Shown in pieces: positions 8,457-16,158 of a stretch of DNA of 30,493 bases (positions within the stretch are counted from its first letter, which is position 1; each line of letters starts with the position of its first letter). Both the position numbers and the translations under genes were made by a program. This DNA is from Rickettsiales bacterium (GTDB lineage: Bacteria; Pseudomonadota; Alphaproteobacteria; Rickettsiales; JANQQO01), in assembly GCA_028289305.1 (NCBI GenBank), contig JANQQO010000106.1, positions 1 to 30,493 of the forward strand. Direction: 5' to 3'. The notes beneath the pieces were generated by a model. That model saw nothing but the letters and a program-made list of their open reading frames with translations. It was not told the origin of the DNA and did no database searches.

Positions 8457-9398
8457 TTACGCATCCTGGCCGAGTGTGGCCATTAATTCGCGCCATTCGC
8501 GCTTATTCATGCCCGAATTTTCTTGCGATACTGTTTCGCCAGCGATCATGCGCTTAACCACGTCAATGCCAGTTTTGGAAAGATGTGCGCCGTGAAAACG
8601 GTATTCCATAAAGGCATCATACGCTGCGGGCATCCAGCGTTTCACAATGTCTAACATCACATCTGCATAAGCACGAATTTCATACTGCGCATGGTCATCC
8701 GCGCGCAGATATAAGAAGTGGAATAAATTATGCAGGTCGATTTTCCAATACCATTGCGTGTAGTAATTGAGCGTTAGGTTCATGCGTGCGAGTTCCCGTG
8801 CGAGACCGGATTTGCTTTCATCGAGCACCTCGCCGTCATTACTCTCATTCATCATTTCCTCGTAATGAGTATAGACTTGCGCTGCATCGTTTTTGAGAAT
8901 GTCGAGCACGCGCGCGGCTTCTGCATCCTGCAATGGTTCGCCGCTGCGCCCTTGGTGATTGAGTGGTGATTGTGGCGCTAAGTGCTCTGGTGCGGGGATA
9001 TAAAATTCACGATCGAGAATAGAATAGCGCGCAGAATATTCATTCACATTGGCGGTGCGGTGGCGAATCCACTGGCGTGCGATAAAAATCGGCAGCTTGA
9101 TGTGGAACTTAATTTCGCACATCTCAAACGGGGTAGTATGGTAATGCCGCATGAGATAATTGATCAGCCCGCGGTCCTGATTCACCTTTTTGGTGCCGCG
9201 GCCATAAGAAACACGGGCGGCCTGGACGATAGCTGAATCGTCTCCCATATAATCCACCACACGAACAAAACCGTGATCGAGCACGGGTTGTGGTTGGAAG
9301 AGGATTTCTTCTAATGCAGGCACAGTAGCGCGGCGCGTGGGCGTGGTATCCGCGCGTAGCTCTTCAATTTCGGCACTATGTTGTTGTGTTAAGGGCAT
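8457..9398 (-). CDS. thyX: Flavin-dependent thymidylate synthase
   Basis: Makes dTMP from dUMP with methylenetetrahydrofolate, using FAD and NADPH. The 313 aa carry the ThyX signature RHR-x7-S at 112-122 (RHRTANVNEYS, followed by ARYSIL), the upstream HHTTPFE-type motif as HYHTTPFEM (86-93), and the C-terminal segment with R-x-x-A-DVMLDIVKRWMP and the conserved VKRMIAG. No ThyA is seen in the window. The dUTPase at 16158 supplies the dUMP substrate. The gene faces the methyltransferase-like gene and is divergent from the tmRNA gene. Confidence 0.95.
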   Translation of the reverse strand: MPLTQQHSAEIEELRADTTPTRRATVPALEEILFQPQPVLDHGFVRVVDYMGDDSAIVQAARVSYGRGTKKVNQDRGLINYLMRHYHTTPFEMCEIKFHIKLPIFIARQWIRHRTANVNEYSARYSILDREFYIPAPEHLAPQSPLNHQGRSGEPLQDAEAARVLDILKNDAAQVYTHYEEMMNESNDGEVLDESKSGLARELARMNLTLNYYTQWYWKIDLHNLFHFLYLRADDHAQYEIRAYADVMLDIVKRWMPAAYDAFMEYRFHGAHLSKTGIDVVKRMIAGETVSQENSGMNKREWRELMATLGQDA

Positions 9399-9480
9399 AG
9401 GTGTTTTCTTACACGCTATTATCTACGCAAAATCCCGCGATGACACAAGTATTATCTAGGCTTTCATGCGTATAATACAC

Positions 9481-9510
9481 TTGCGCGAGCTGTGGCGGGG
9501 GCGTTATAAT
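9481..9510 (+). promoter_or_regulatory. Promoter of the tmRNA gene
   Basis: TTGCGC (9481-9486), an 18-base spacer and a perfect TATAAT (9505-9510) predict transcription from about 9517, just ahead of the acceptor piece. A second TATAAT at 9471-9476 has no good -35 at the right distance. Confidence 0.65.
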
Positions 9511-9516
9511 GGAGAT

Positions 9517-9850
9517 GTCCTTTGGACTATGGTGATAAACGCTATACGGAATAAGCGTTGCGGACCCGGGGGCGGTACCCGGCGGCTCCACCAGGCTTCG
9601 CTTATCCTTCGAAGTGTTCTTAAAAGAAGGAAGAGTGAATCCCGGTGGGGCCGATATAGGATCGACGTGCGTAATAAAGGTATGGTTTTTACCCGGTATG
9701 ATACCGCCGTAAAGGGTCGTTTTATAAGTGCAAACGATAACATTGCACCTGCTGAACTGAAACTTGCTGCTTAATCCTCTATAGGATGAGGTAGTTTCCT
9801 TAAGTTTAGCGCGGCCCGCGGGGAGCCGGGCAACAGAATCTCCGCATAAA
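9517..9850 (+). ncRNA. ssrA: Circularly permuted two-piece tmRNA
   Basis: Rescues stalled ribosomes and tags the stalled protein. The gene is permuted: the 3' acceptor piece comes first and ends in CCA at 9591-9593, and the coding piece starts at 9647. The acceptor stem forms between GGGGCCG (9647-9653) and CGGCTCC (9583-9589), seven pairs including the G3-U70 pair that marks alanine tRNAs. The T arm is 9566-9582 (five-pair stem, seven-base loop). The tag frame begins at GCA 9730 and stops at 9774; with the charged alanine it reads AANDNIAPAELKLAA. After the stop come a hairpin (ATCCTCTATAGGAT) and a pseudoknot in which GCGGGGA (9818-9824) pairs with TCTCCGC (9839-9845). The loop 9594-9646 should be removed on maturation. 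The exact ends of the RNA are estimates. The 102-codon frame through this region is an artefact. Confidence 0.93.
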
Positions 9851-9865
9851 TATGATGAAAGCGGA

Positions 9866-10363
9866 ATGATGACCGATACAGAAAATGATGATTTGCTAGA
9901 TTACGGGCGCTTAATCGATGAAGCGATGCATGATATTGTGCGCCGAACCTTGGTGCTTGTTTCGCAGCACGGGCTACCAGGGAATCATCATTTTTATATT
10001 ACCTTTCTCACGTCTTATCCTGGGGTGATGATTTCGGATGAGCTACGCGAACGCTACCCAGAAGAGATGACGATTGTGGTGCAGCACCAGTTTTGGGATA
10101 TGGAAATCGAGGAAGATCGCTTTAGCCTGGTGCTCAGCTTTGATAATGTGAAACAAAACCTCACGGTGCCGTTTGATGCGTTGATTTCCTTTGCAGACCC
10201 CAGCGTGAAGTTCGGGCTGCAGTTCCGCACCGCGATTGATTTGGATGAAGAGGAAGGCGGGGAAGATAGCCTGCCACTAGATATCGAGGAAATAGAAGAT
10301 CCCGGTGAAAAGGTGAAGCATCAGGATAACGTGGTGCAGCTCGATAATTTCCGCAAGAAATAG
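9866..10363 (+). CDS. sspB: SspB family adaptor for ClpXP (alphaproteobacterial type)
   Basis: SspB tethers ssrA-tagged proteins to the ClpXP protease. The 165 aa have the SspB core at about 10-120, with YGRLIDEAMHDIVRRTL, HHFYITFLTSYPGV, EEMTIVVQHQFWDMEI and the beta strand FSLVLSFDNVKQNLTVPFDAL. An acidic linker follows (DLDEEEGGEDSLPLDIEE), and a short C-terminal segment VVQLDNFRKK fits the ClpX-binding tail. The gene begins about 15 bases after the tmRNA, so adaptor and tag gene are probably transcribed together. Two adjacent ATG codons (9866 and 9869) can start it. The ribosome site is weak (GCGGA). Confidence 0.92.
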   Translation: MMTDTENDDLLDYGRLIDEAMHDIVRRTLVLVSQHGLPGNHHFYITFLTSYPGVMISDELRERYPEEMTIVVQHQFWDMEIEEDRFSLVLSFDNVKQNLTVPFDALISFADPSVKFGLQFRTAIDLDEEEGGEDSLPLDIEEIEDPGEKVKHQDNVVQLDNFRKK

Positions 10364-10390
10364 AGCAGGCCGTCCTTCTCTACGCTTTTG

Positions 10391-10849
10391 CTAAAGCGGT
10401 TTTACAGAAAAATGGAATAACAAAACAGGCCCGTCACCCACTTCGGAGGCGGAGAAGGAAAGCTGTTCCTGGTCTAGCGTAAAGCGGTTGCCCTCTTGCT
10501 GACGCCAGCCCAGCTGGGTGAGCGTTTGGGCATAGAACTCGGTAATCGCCTGCTCTTTACCCACGCCGGAGAGGTATACATCCATAATGCGGCCTTCGGG
10601 CGTATCATAATAGGTGCTGTTTTCTTGATCTATTTCCAGATTGCGGTGCACCGGCACGCCTTCTAACCCGGGGATATAGCGCTGATAACCACCGGCAGCG
10701 CTGGTAGAGGTTTTAGGGTTTTCTTGCATTACACAGCCGAGGGGCACAGCCACTAGGGCAAAGGCATAAAACGCCACGACAATTAGCTTGCTTGCGCCGC
10801 CTTTGGCTTTGAGTGTTCCTTGGGCTTTTTTATATTCTGCGGTTGGCAT
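10391..10849 (-). CDS. Putative lipoprotein of unknown function
   Basis: From ATG at 10849 the protein is 152 aa. A basic N-terminal stretch is followed by a hydrophobic run (KLIVVAFYAFALVAVPLGC) ending in a lipobox with the lipidated Cys near residue 39. A polar linker and a C-terminal domain of about 90 residues (DVYLSGVGKEQAITEFYAQT, then LGWRQQEGNRFTL) follow. The domain resembles short alphaproteobacterial periplasmic proteins, but I cannot name a family. The n-region is long for a signal peptide. No start codon closer to the hydrophobic run was found in frame, and a longer frame reaches 10918. It overlaps the end of mutM by 67 bases and is probably translated from the same mRNA. Confidence 0.65.
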   Translation of the reverse strand: MPTAEYKKAQGTLKAKGGASKLIVVAFYAFALVAVPLGCVMQENPKTSTSAAGGYQRYIPGLEGVPVHRNLEIDQENSTYYDTPEGRIMDVYLSGVGKEQAITEFYAQTLTQLGWRQQEGNRFTLDQEQLSFSASEVGDGPVLLFHFSVKPL

Positions 10850-11661
10850 TGTGTACAATAAAACGTCGAGCGACCGTGTTGTGTCATTCGTTTTACGGGA
10901 TTGCTGCAGACGAAGCAAGGCTGATTTTCTCTGCCATAGACAAAAAACCGGTGTTGGAAATAGCCGATATCGCCTGAAGAGCGGACATAATCGCGTAAGG
11001 TGGAGCCGCCGGAGGTAATCGCTTCACCCAATACGGCTTTAATATTCTCCACTAAGGCGGCGCATTCTTTGCGAGTTAGGCGCTGTGCCGGGCGTTCTGG
11101 ATGAATATTCGCGCGGAACAGGCTCTCGCAGACATAAATATTGCCCAAGCCTGCGATGAGGCGTTGGTCCATCAGGGCAGACTTAATGCTGCTCTGTTTT
11201 TTGGCGAGCAGTGTATGAAGCGCGCTTGGGGTGAAGCTGTCTGATAGCGGCTCCACGCCCATATGCTGCAGCAAGGGCTGGGTAGCGAGGGTGTTTTTAG
11301 GGAAGCTCGTCATGATGCCAAAACGCCGTGCGTCATTAAACACCAGCACGCTGCCATCGGAGAGGTTAAGGATCACATGATCATGCGTGTGATAGGTCGC
11401 TGGTGGGGTAGGGTGGTGCAGCAATCGCCCGCTCATCCCCAAATGCATCAGCCATATATGCTCGTTATCCAGATGGGTGAGAATATATTTCCCGCGGCGG
11501 GTGAGGCGTTCGATAGTAGCATTTTTAAGTGAGGCGGCAAAATGCGGCGGAAAAGGAAAGCGCAAACCCTCCCGGCGTAGGAGCGCATCGGTGATGGTGT
11601 TTCCTTCCAACACAGGCGCAAGCCCGTCTATCACGGTCTGTACTTCAGGCAATTCCGGCAT
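10783..11661 (-). CDS. mutM: Formamidopyrimidine-DNA glycosylase (MutM/Fpg)
   Basis: Removes 8-oxoguanine and other oxidised purines and nicks the abasic site. The protein starts MPELPEVQTV, giving the catalytic Pro2 and Glu3 after Met removal. The helix-two-turn-helix segment (LIAGLGNIYVCESLFRANIHPE) is at about 165-185, and a zinc finger of four Cys (CFVC, then 16 residues, then CTQC) lies near the C-terminus. The 292 aa include a Lys-rich tail of about 18 residues beyond the zinc finger that is longer than usual. The tail-coding DNA overlaps the lipoprotein gene. The proximity of ubiE is common in alphaproteobacteria; here one small gene intervenes. Confidence 0.95.
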   Translation of the reverse strand: MPELPEVQTVIDGLAPVLEGNTITDALLRREGLRFPFPPHFAASLKNATIERLTRRGKYILTHLDNEHIWLMHLGMSGRLLHHPTPPATYHTHDHVILNLSDGSVLVFNDARRFGIMTSFPKNTLATQPLLQHMGVEPLSDSFTPSALHTLLAKKQSSIKSALMDQRLIAGLGNIYVCESLFRANIHPERPAQRLTRKECAALVENIKAVLGEAITSGGSTLRDYVRSSGDIGYFQHRFFVYGRENQPCFVCSNPVKRMTQHGRSTFYCTQCQPQNIKKPKEHSKPKAAQAS

Positions 11662-11736
11662 GCGCGGGAGTATAGGGGAGTTTGTGGTGAGGGAAAGAGG
11701 AAAAATAGGCGTTTAGGCATAAAAACGCGCAATAGA

Positions 11737-11769
11737 AAAGCACCCCTCTCTTAGAGAGAGGGGTGCTTT
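11737..11769 (-). terminator. Rho-independent terminator, perfect 15-bp stem
   Basis: The core GCACCCCTCTCT (11740-11751) pairs perfectly with AGAGAGGGGTGC (11755-11766) around a TAG loop. Flanking AAA/TTT extends the stem to 15 bp. On the minus strand the tail is TTTTCTATT. It sits 27 bases past the stop of the small gene 11796-12230 and ahead of mutM, so it most likely separates those two units. Confidence 0.8.
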
Positions 11770-11795
11770 CGTGAAGGGTTTTTACGCCAACTTAG

Positions 11796-12230
11796 TTAGT
11801 TGGCATCTTTCTTTTTCTCGCTAGGTTCATAAACCGAGCAGTCCAAAAGAGGCTGCTTCTCACATTTGTCTGTACCCGGAACCAACACCCTGCCACCGCT
11901 CTCATTGAGAACGTAAGCAAAGGGTACGATAGTTCCCGTGAGCGTTGGACACAAGGAAGGGTATTGTCTTTGTACCCAACCTATCATGTGAGCTCGTGAG
12001 AGGAACGCCATCCTAGGCGCGCCCGATGCAAGATCCTGTGCCTGTTGCTCGCACAAGATTTTTGCAAACTCCATGACAGTCTTGTCTGGGATTCCTCCCG
12101 TGCGTTCAACGGAGCCTCCAGAACACCGCATTTCGTACTCTCCTGCCGGGAGAGCACATGCTTCCAGCGGATTTGTAACCACGCGCCTTGCTTCAAAACC
12201 TTCCAACCTCAAAGTTGGCTCTTCAGCCAC
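11796..12230 (-). CDS. Hypothetical small protein with six cysteines
   Basis: 144 aa from GTG at 12230, chosen because a strong Shine-Dalgarno (GGAGGT) lies six bases upstream. There is no signal peptide or membrane segment. Cys residues fall at about 25, 36, 60, 94, 123 and 131. The middle (TVMEFAKILCEQQAQDLASG) looks helical, and the C-terminus is charged (EPSEKKKDAN). I do not recognise it. It has its own terminator (11737-11769), so it is probably a single-gene unit placed between mutM and ubiE. Codon use looks like its neighbours'. Confidence 0.6.
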   Translation of the reverse strand: MAEEPTLRLEGFEARRVVTNPLEACALPAGEYEMRCSGGSVERTGGIPDKTVMEFAKILCEQQAQDLASGAPRMAFLSRAHMIGWVQRQYPSLCPTLTGTIVPFAYVLNESGGRVLVPGTDKCEKQPLLDCSVYEPSEKKKDAN

Positions 12231-12540
12231 AATACACCTCCTTGCATATTTGCCAGGAACGATGATTCATCAGGGGGCAACGCGCCCTCTGAACGTAAAA
12301 ACAATACGAAAACTTAGTGTCAATTTAACACATTTATGCTGTTCATACAAGTAAAAAATACAAATAAATTCAGTTATTATGGCTGCGCAGAAAAATATGG
12401 GTATTTTGAGGGGAAAATGCGCGATTAGGCTTGTATTTCATGGTGTTTTGCCATAACAACATCTGTGCAATAAGAGGGTGGTGCAGGGCGCGTTCTTGTG
12501 TATTTTTCAAAGATAATCAGGGGGTTAAAGGGGTTTTGCT
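12231..12540. other. Divergent intergenic region between the small Cys protein and ubiE
   Basis: 310 bases without a gene. The right half of the small gene's leader is AT-rich. On the minus strand a perfect TTGACA lies at 12323-12318, but no convincing -10 follows at 16-18 bases. On the ubiE side only AAAGGGG, 7-12 bases before the ATG, stands out as a ribosome site. No RNA gene or long repeat was seen. Confidence 0.5.
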
Positions 12541-13311
12541 ATGCCGCAACCAGAAAAAACCGCAGAAAAAACGCATTTTGGCTATGAAACCGTGACCGCG
12601 CAGGAGAAAACCGCGCGTGTGGGCGCGGTGTTTTCCTCCGTGGCACGGCGTTATGACGTGATGAATGATGTGATGAGTGCAGGGCTGCACCGGCGCTGGA
12701 AAGACGTGATGGTGCAGAAAATAGCGCTCAGTGAAGGAATGCACATCCTCGATGTGGCGGGTGGCACGGGCGATATCGCCTTTCGGCTGCTGAAGCGGGC
12801 AGAGCAGCGGGAGAAGAACATTTCCGTAACCGTCTGTGATATTAACCCGGATATGCTGCAAGAAGGCCGGGCACGGGCGCTGGATCGCGGTATTATACGC
12901 GGTATCGATTGGCAGGAGGGCAATGCGGAGCAGCTGCCATTCCCGGATTCAAGCATGGATGCCTATACGATCGCTTTTGGTATGCGCAATGTGACGCATA
13001 TTGATCGCGCGCTTCAAGAGGCGCGGCGGGTGCTGAAGCCTGGCGGGCAATTTTGCTGCCTGGAATTTAGCCATGTGGAGCAGCCCACGCTAAAACGGCT
13101 TTATGACGCTTATTCCTTTGGTGTGATCCCGCGTATGGGCGCGCTGGTGGGGCGCGACCGTGCGGCGTATCAATATCTGGCGGAAAGCATCCGCATGTTC
13201 CCCACGGCAGGGGACTATGCGGGCATGATCACTGCGGCGGGCCTATCGCAGGTGCGCTATGAGCAGTGGATGGGCGGTATAGTTGCGCTTCACACAGCAT
13301 GGCGGGTATAG
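12541..13311 (+). CDS. ubiE: Ubiquinone/menaquinone biosynthesis C-methyltransferase UbiE
   Basis: SAM-dependent C-methylation of the demethylated quinone ring in ubiquinone (and menaquinone) synthesis. 256 aa, normal length. The family N-terminus HFGYETVTAQEK is followed by VFSSVARRYDVMNDVMSAGLHRRWKD (residues 30-55), the SAM motif I ILDVAGGTGDIA (69-80), the acidic motif VCDINPDML, then FGMRNVTHIDRALQE and RVLKPGG. All are UbiE-typical. The ubiB start follows directly after the stop, so the two are one unit with coaBC and dut behind. Confidence 0.95.
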   Translation: MPQPEKTAEKTHFGYETVTAQEKTARVGAVFSSVARRYDVMNDVMSAGLHRRWKDVMVQKIALSEGMHILDVAGGTGDIAFRLLKRAEQREKNISVTVCDINPDMLQEGRARALDRGIIRGIDWQEGNAEQLPFPDSSMDAYTIAFGMRNVTHIDRALQEARRVLKPGGQFCCLEFSHVEQPTLKRLYDAYSFGVIPRMGALVGRDRAAYQYLAESIRMFPTAGDYAGMITAAGLSQVRYEQWMGGIVALHTAWRV

Positions 13312-14853
13312 ATGCTGCGCCATCTGCGTAATTTCTGGCGTCTGGGCCGTGTGAGCATTGTGCTCGCGCGGTATGACGCGTTGTTTCTGCTCGAGCGCTG
13401 GGGTGTGGCGCCCGCGCTGACGAATGCCACTAAGCTATTAAAATCACGGCGGGTGACAGGCCGGCCGGGGGAGCGTTTGGCTGAGGCGCTGCAGGCGCTG
13501 GGTCCCACTTTTATCAAATTAGGGCAGGCGCTTTCCACCAGGGCAGATTTATTTGGTGAGGAGGTAACGCAAGATCTGGCCGTGTTGCGCGATAAACTGC
13601 CGCCTTTCTCGGCAGAAACCGCGCGCGAGATCATCGAAGAGGAGCTGGAACGGCCGGTAGAGGAGCTGTTTCAGTCTTTTGATGATACGCCAGTAGCAGC
13701 AGCATCGATTGCGCAGGTGCATTTTGCAGTCAGTAAAAAAGGTGATCCTGTAGCAGTGAAGGTGTTGCGTCCGGGGATTGAGGAGCAATTTGCTGCCGAT
13801 TTAGAATTGTTATTCTGGATGGCGGGCATAGCCGATCGCACGCTGGAGCAGGCGGAACGCTTAAAGCTGCTGCAGGTGGCGCAGACCATCGCAGATATGG
13901 TGCATGTGGAGATGGATCTTCGCATGGAGGCCGCCGCCGCCTCGGAACTGTATGATAACTTCAAAGACGATCAGGGATTTATCGTACCGCGGGTCGATTG
14001 GAGCCGCACCTCGCGGCGTGTGATGACGCTGGAGCGGGTGCATGGCACTAATATTGCGGACACGAAGGCATTACGGGCGGAAAAGCAGGATCTGCAGGCT
14101 ATTTGTCAAAAAGCGGCGGAGATTTTCTTTAAGCAAGTGTTTCGTGATGGGTTTTTTCATGCTGATATGCATCCCGGCAATCTGTTTATTGCAGAAAATG
14201 GTGATATTATCGCCGTGGATTTTGGGATTATGGGGCGGGTGGAGCCGGAAACGCGGCTTTATCTTGCGGATATTCTCGAAGGGTTCCTACGCCAGGATTA
14301 TATGAAGGTGGCGCAAGTGCATATCGAGGCTGGCTTGGTGCCGGCGAGCGAGTCGGTGGAGGTGTTTGCCCAGGCCTGCCGCTCGATTGGCGAGCCGCTG
14401 CTTAACCTGCCACAGGAGGAGATCTCCATTGGCCGGCTGCTCGGGCAAATGTTTAAGGTGGCTGCTGATTTCAAGATGGAGGTGCAGCCACAGCTTCTCC
14501 TCTTACAAAAAACCATCATGATGGTGGAAGGGATTGGTCACCGCCTGAACCCACAGATAAATATGTGGCAATTGGTGGAGCCGCTGATTCAGCAATGGGC
14601 GCGCCGTCACCTAGGGCCGGAAGCCAAGCTGAAGCGGGATCTGTTGCGTGCGCGTAAGGTGGTTACGCGGGTGGGCACCATCATTGAAGCGGCGGAGCAT
14701 ATTGCAGCCTGTGTCACTAAAGATGGGGTGAAGCTACACCCTGAAACGGTGGAAGCACTAAGCACACGGCGGCGTGGCGGCAGTTGGCGCCTGGCTTTAC
14801 TCACGGCGGCGCTCACTGCGCTTATCCTATTTACAGCCTTCAGTCTGGTGTAA
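13312..14853 (+). CDS. ubiB: UbiB atypical kinase-like protein (ubiquinone biosynthesis)
   Basis: ADCK/UbiB family protein needed for ubiquinone synthesis, acting at the inner membrane, with ATPase rather than usual kinase activity. The 513 aa show the K-x-G-Q motif (IKLGQALSTRADL near 68-80), the Ala-rich nucleotide loop AAASIAQVH (129-137), the Lys at 150 (AVKVLRP), HADMHPGNLF and VDFGIMGR. A C-terminal hydrophobic stretch (about 491-513) is a membrane anchor. The gene starts immediately after the ubiE stop with no gap. Family, order and length all agree. Confidence 0.94.
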   Translation: MLRHLRNFWRLGRVSIVLARYDALFLLERWGVAPALTNATKLLKSRRVTGRPGERLAEALQALGPTFIKLGQALSTRADLFGEEVTQDLAVLRDKLPPFSAETAREIIEEELERPVEELFQSFDDTPVAAASIAQVHFAVSKKGDPVAVKVLRPGIEEQFAADLELLFWMAGIADRTLEQAERLKLLQVAQTIADMVHVEMDLRMEAAAASELYDNFKDDQGFIVPRVDWSRTSRRVMTLERVHGTNIADTKALRAEKQDLQAICQKAAEIFFKQVFRDGFFHADMHPGNLFIAENGDIIAVDFGIMGRVEPETRLYLADILEGFLRQDYMKVAQVHIEAGLVPASESVEVFAQACRSIGEPLLNLPQEEISIGRLLGQMFKVAADFKMEVQPQLLLLQKTIMMVEGIGHRLNPQINMWQLVEPLIQQWARRHLGPEAKLKRDLLRARKVVTRVGTIIEAAEHIAACVTKDGVKLHPETVEALSTRRRGGSWRLALLTAALTALILFTAFSLV

Positions 14854-14868
14854 ATGTAAAAAACCCAG

Positions 14869-14897
14869 TTGTACTCACCGAAAGTGTGTTATATAAC
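14869..14897 (+). promoter_or_regulatory. Candidate promoter giving a leaderless coaBC transcript
   Basis: TTGTAC (14869-14874), a 17-base spacer and TATAAC (14892-14897) form a good sigma-70-type promoter. Transcription would begin about 7 bases later, at 14904-14905, which is the ATG of coaBC. No Shine-Dalgarno precedes that ATG. Confidence 0.5.
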
Positions 14898-14904
14898 CGC
14901 TGGG

Positions 14905-16158
14905 ATGGGAAAAAAATCAGAGAAAATACCTTCGGTGCTGCTGATTATCAGCGGGAGCATTGCGGCGGTGAAAGCGCCGGAGCTCATTGGCCTGCTGCGC
15001 GATCGTGGGGTAGAGGTCACTTGCGTGCTCACTAAGGGTGGGCAAGAATTCATCACATCGCTTTCGCTTGCCTCACTCACCGGTAACCGCGTGTATGACA
15101 GCCTGTTTTCGCTCACCGATGAAGTGGAAATGGGGCATATCGCACTTTCCCGCGCGCATGATTTACTGGTGGTGGCGCCTGCTAGCGCGGATATTATGGC
15201 TAAACTAGCGAACGGCCTTGCCGATGATTTGGCATCAACGCTCTTGCTTGCAACCGATAAGCCCGTATTGGTGGCGCCGGCGATGAATGTGAAAATGTGG
15301 GAACACCCTGCAACACAGCGCAATGTGGCGCAGTTGCAGCAAGATGGCGTGACGTTTATTGGCCCGGGTGAAGGCGCGCTAGCTTGCGGTGAGGAAGGGC
15401 AGGGGCGTATGGCGGAGCCAGAAGAAATAGCAGCAGAAATCGAGCGTTACCTTACCTTTAACGCGATGGGAGTGCCGCTTGCGGGCTATAAGGCGCTGAT
15501 CACCAGTGGTCCGACGATTGAAGCGCTAGACCCAGTGCGCTATATCACCAATCGTTCTTCCGGCAAGCAAGGCTATGCGATTGCTGCCGCCCTGCAGGCT
15601 TTAGGCGCAGAGGTGAATTTAATTGCAGGCCCGACCTCGCTACCCGATCCTGCCGGTGTAAATGTGCTGCATGTGGAATCCGCGAGTGAAATGTTGGATG
15701 CGTGTAATAAAGCCTTGCCGGTGGATATCGCCGTATGTGCGGCTGCGGTGTCGGATTGGAAGGTGGCAGAGCCGGCAGCACAAAAGATAAAAAAGGCAGG
15801 CCAGGGCGAAGATTTAACATTTACCTTTATGGAAAACCCCGATATTTTGGAGTGCATTAGCAAACATCAACAGCACCGTCCGCGCTTAGTTATTGGTTTT
15901 GCTGCAGAAACTGAGCACGTGGTGGCACATGCTACCAAAAAGCGCAAGAAAAAAGGGTGTGATTGGATGTTGGCGAATGATGTGTCTGGCGGAAAAGTGT
16001 TCAATAGCGAACAAAACGTCGTGCATTTCATTAGTGATCACGATAGTGAAGAATGGCCGAAAATGAGCAAGGAAGCGGTGGCGCAAACGCTAGCGCAGAA
16101 AGTCCTTACCCATTTCCAGCCCAAAGTAAAACTGCAGGTGGTAGAAGGAAAAGCCTAA
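14905..16158 (+). CDS. coaBC: Bifunctional phosphopantothenoylcysteine decarboxylase/synthetase
   Basis: Two steps of coenzyme A synthesis: joining cysteine to phosphopantothenate (CoaB) and decarboxylating the product (CoaC). From ATG at 14905 it has 417 aa. The flavin-binding CoaC half (about 8-175) has ISGSIAAVKAPELI, APAMNVKMW and the clamp Cys in GEGALACGEEGQGRM. The CoaB half (about 195-410) has SGPTIEALDPVRYITNRSSG and CAAAVSDWKV. A frame start at TTG 14869 exists, but those bases look like a promoter -35, so I prefer 14905. The stop overlaps the dut start by one base, a coupled arrangement. Confidence 0.93.
   Translation: MGKKSEKIPSVLLIISGSIAAVKAPELIGLLRDRGVEVTCVLTKGGQEFITSLSLASLTGNRVYDSLFSLTDEVEMGHIALSRAHDLLVVAPASADIMAKLANGLADDLASTLLLATDKPVLVAPAMNVKMWEHPATQRNVAQLQQDGVTFIGPGEGALACGEEGQGRMAEPEEIAAEIERYLTFNAMGVPLAGYKALITSGPTIEALDPVRYITNRSSGKQGYAIAAALQALGAEVNLIAGPTSLPDPAGVNVLHVESASEMLDACNKALPVDIAVCAAAVSDWKVAEPAAQKIKKAGQGEDLTFTFMENPDILECISKHQQHRPRLVIGFAAETEHVVAHATKKRKKKGCDWMLANDVSGGKVFNSEQNVVHFISDHDSEEWPKMSKEAVAQTLAQKVLTHFQPKVKLQVVEGKA

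Noticed and set aside
9441..9476. Upstream TATAAT (9471-9476) as tmRNA promoter
   Set aside because: The only -35-like sequence (TGACAC) is 24 bases away; the pair at 9481-9510 fits better.
9466..9774. 102-codon plus-strand frame
   Set aside because: It runs through the permuted tmRNA; only its last 14 codons (the tag, from 9730) are translated.
10383..10398. Hairpin CGCTTT-TGCT-AAAGCG between sspB and the lipoprotein gene as terminator
   Set aside because: Only a six-pair stem with a weak T-tract; too poor to call.
16053..16157. Longer start for dut
   Set aside because: The extra 35 residues lie inside coaBC and do not look like dUTPase; ATG 16158 overlaps the coaBC stop in the usual coupled way.
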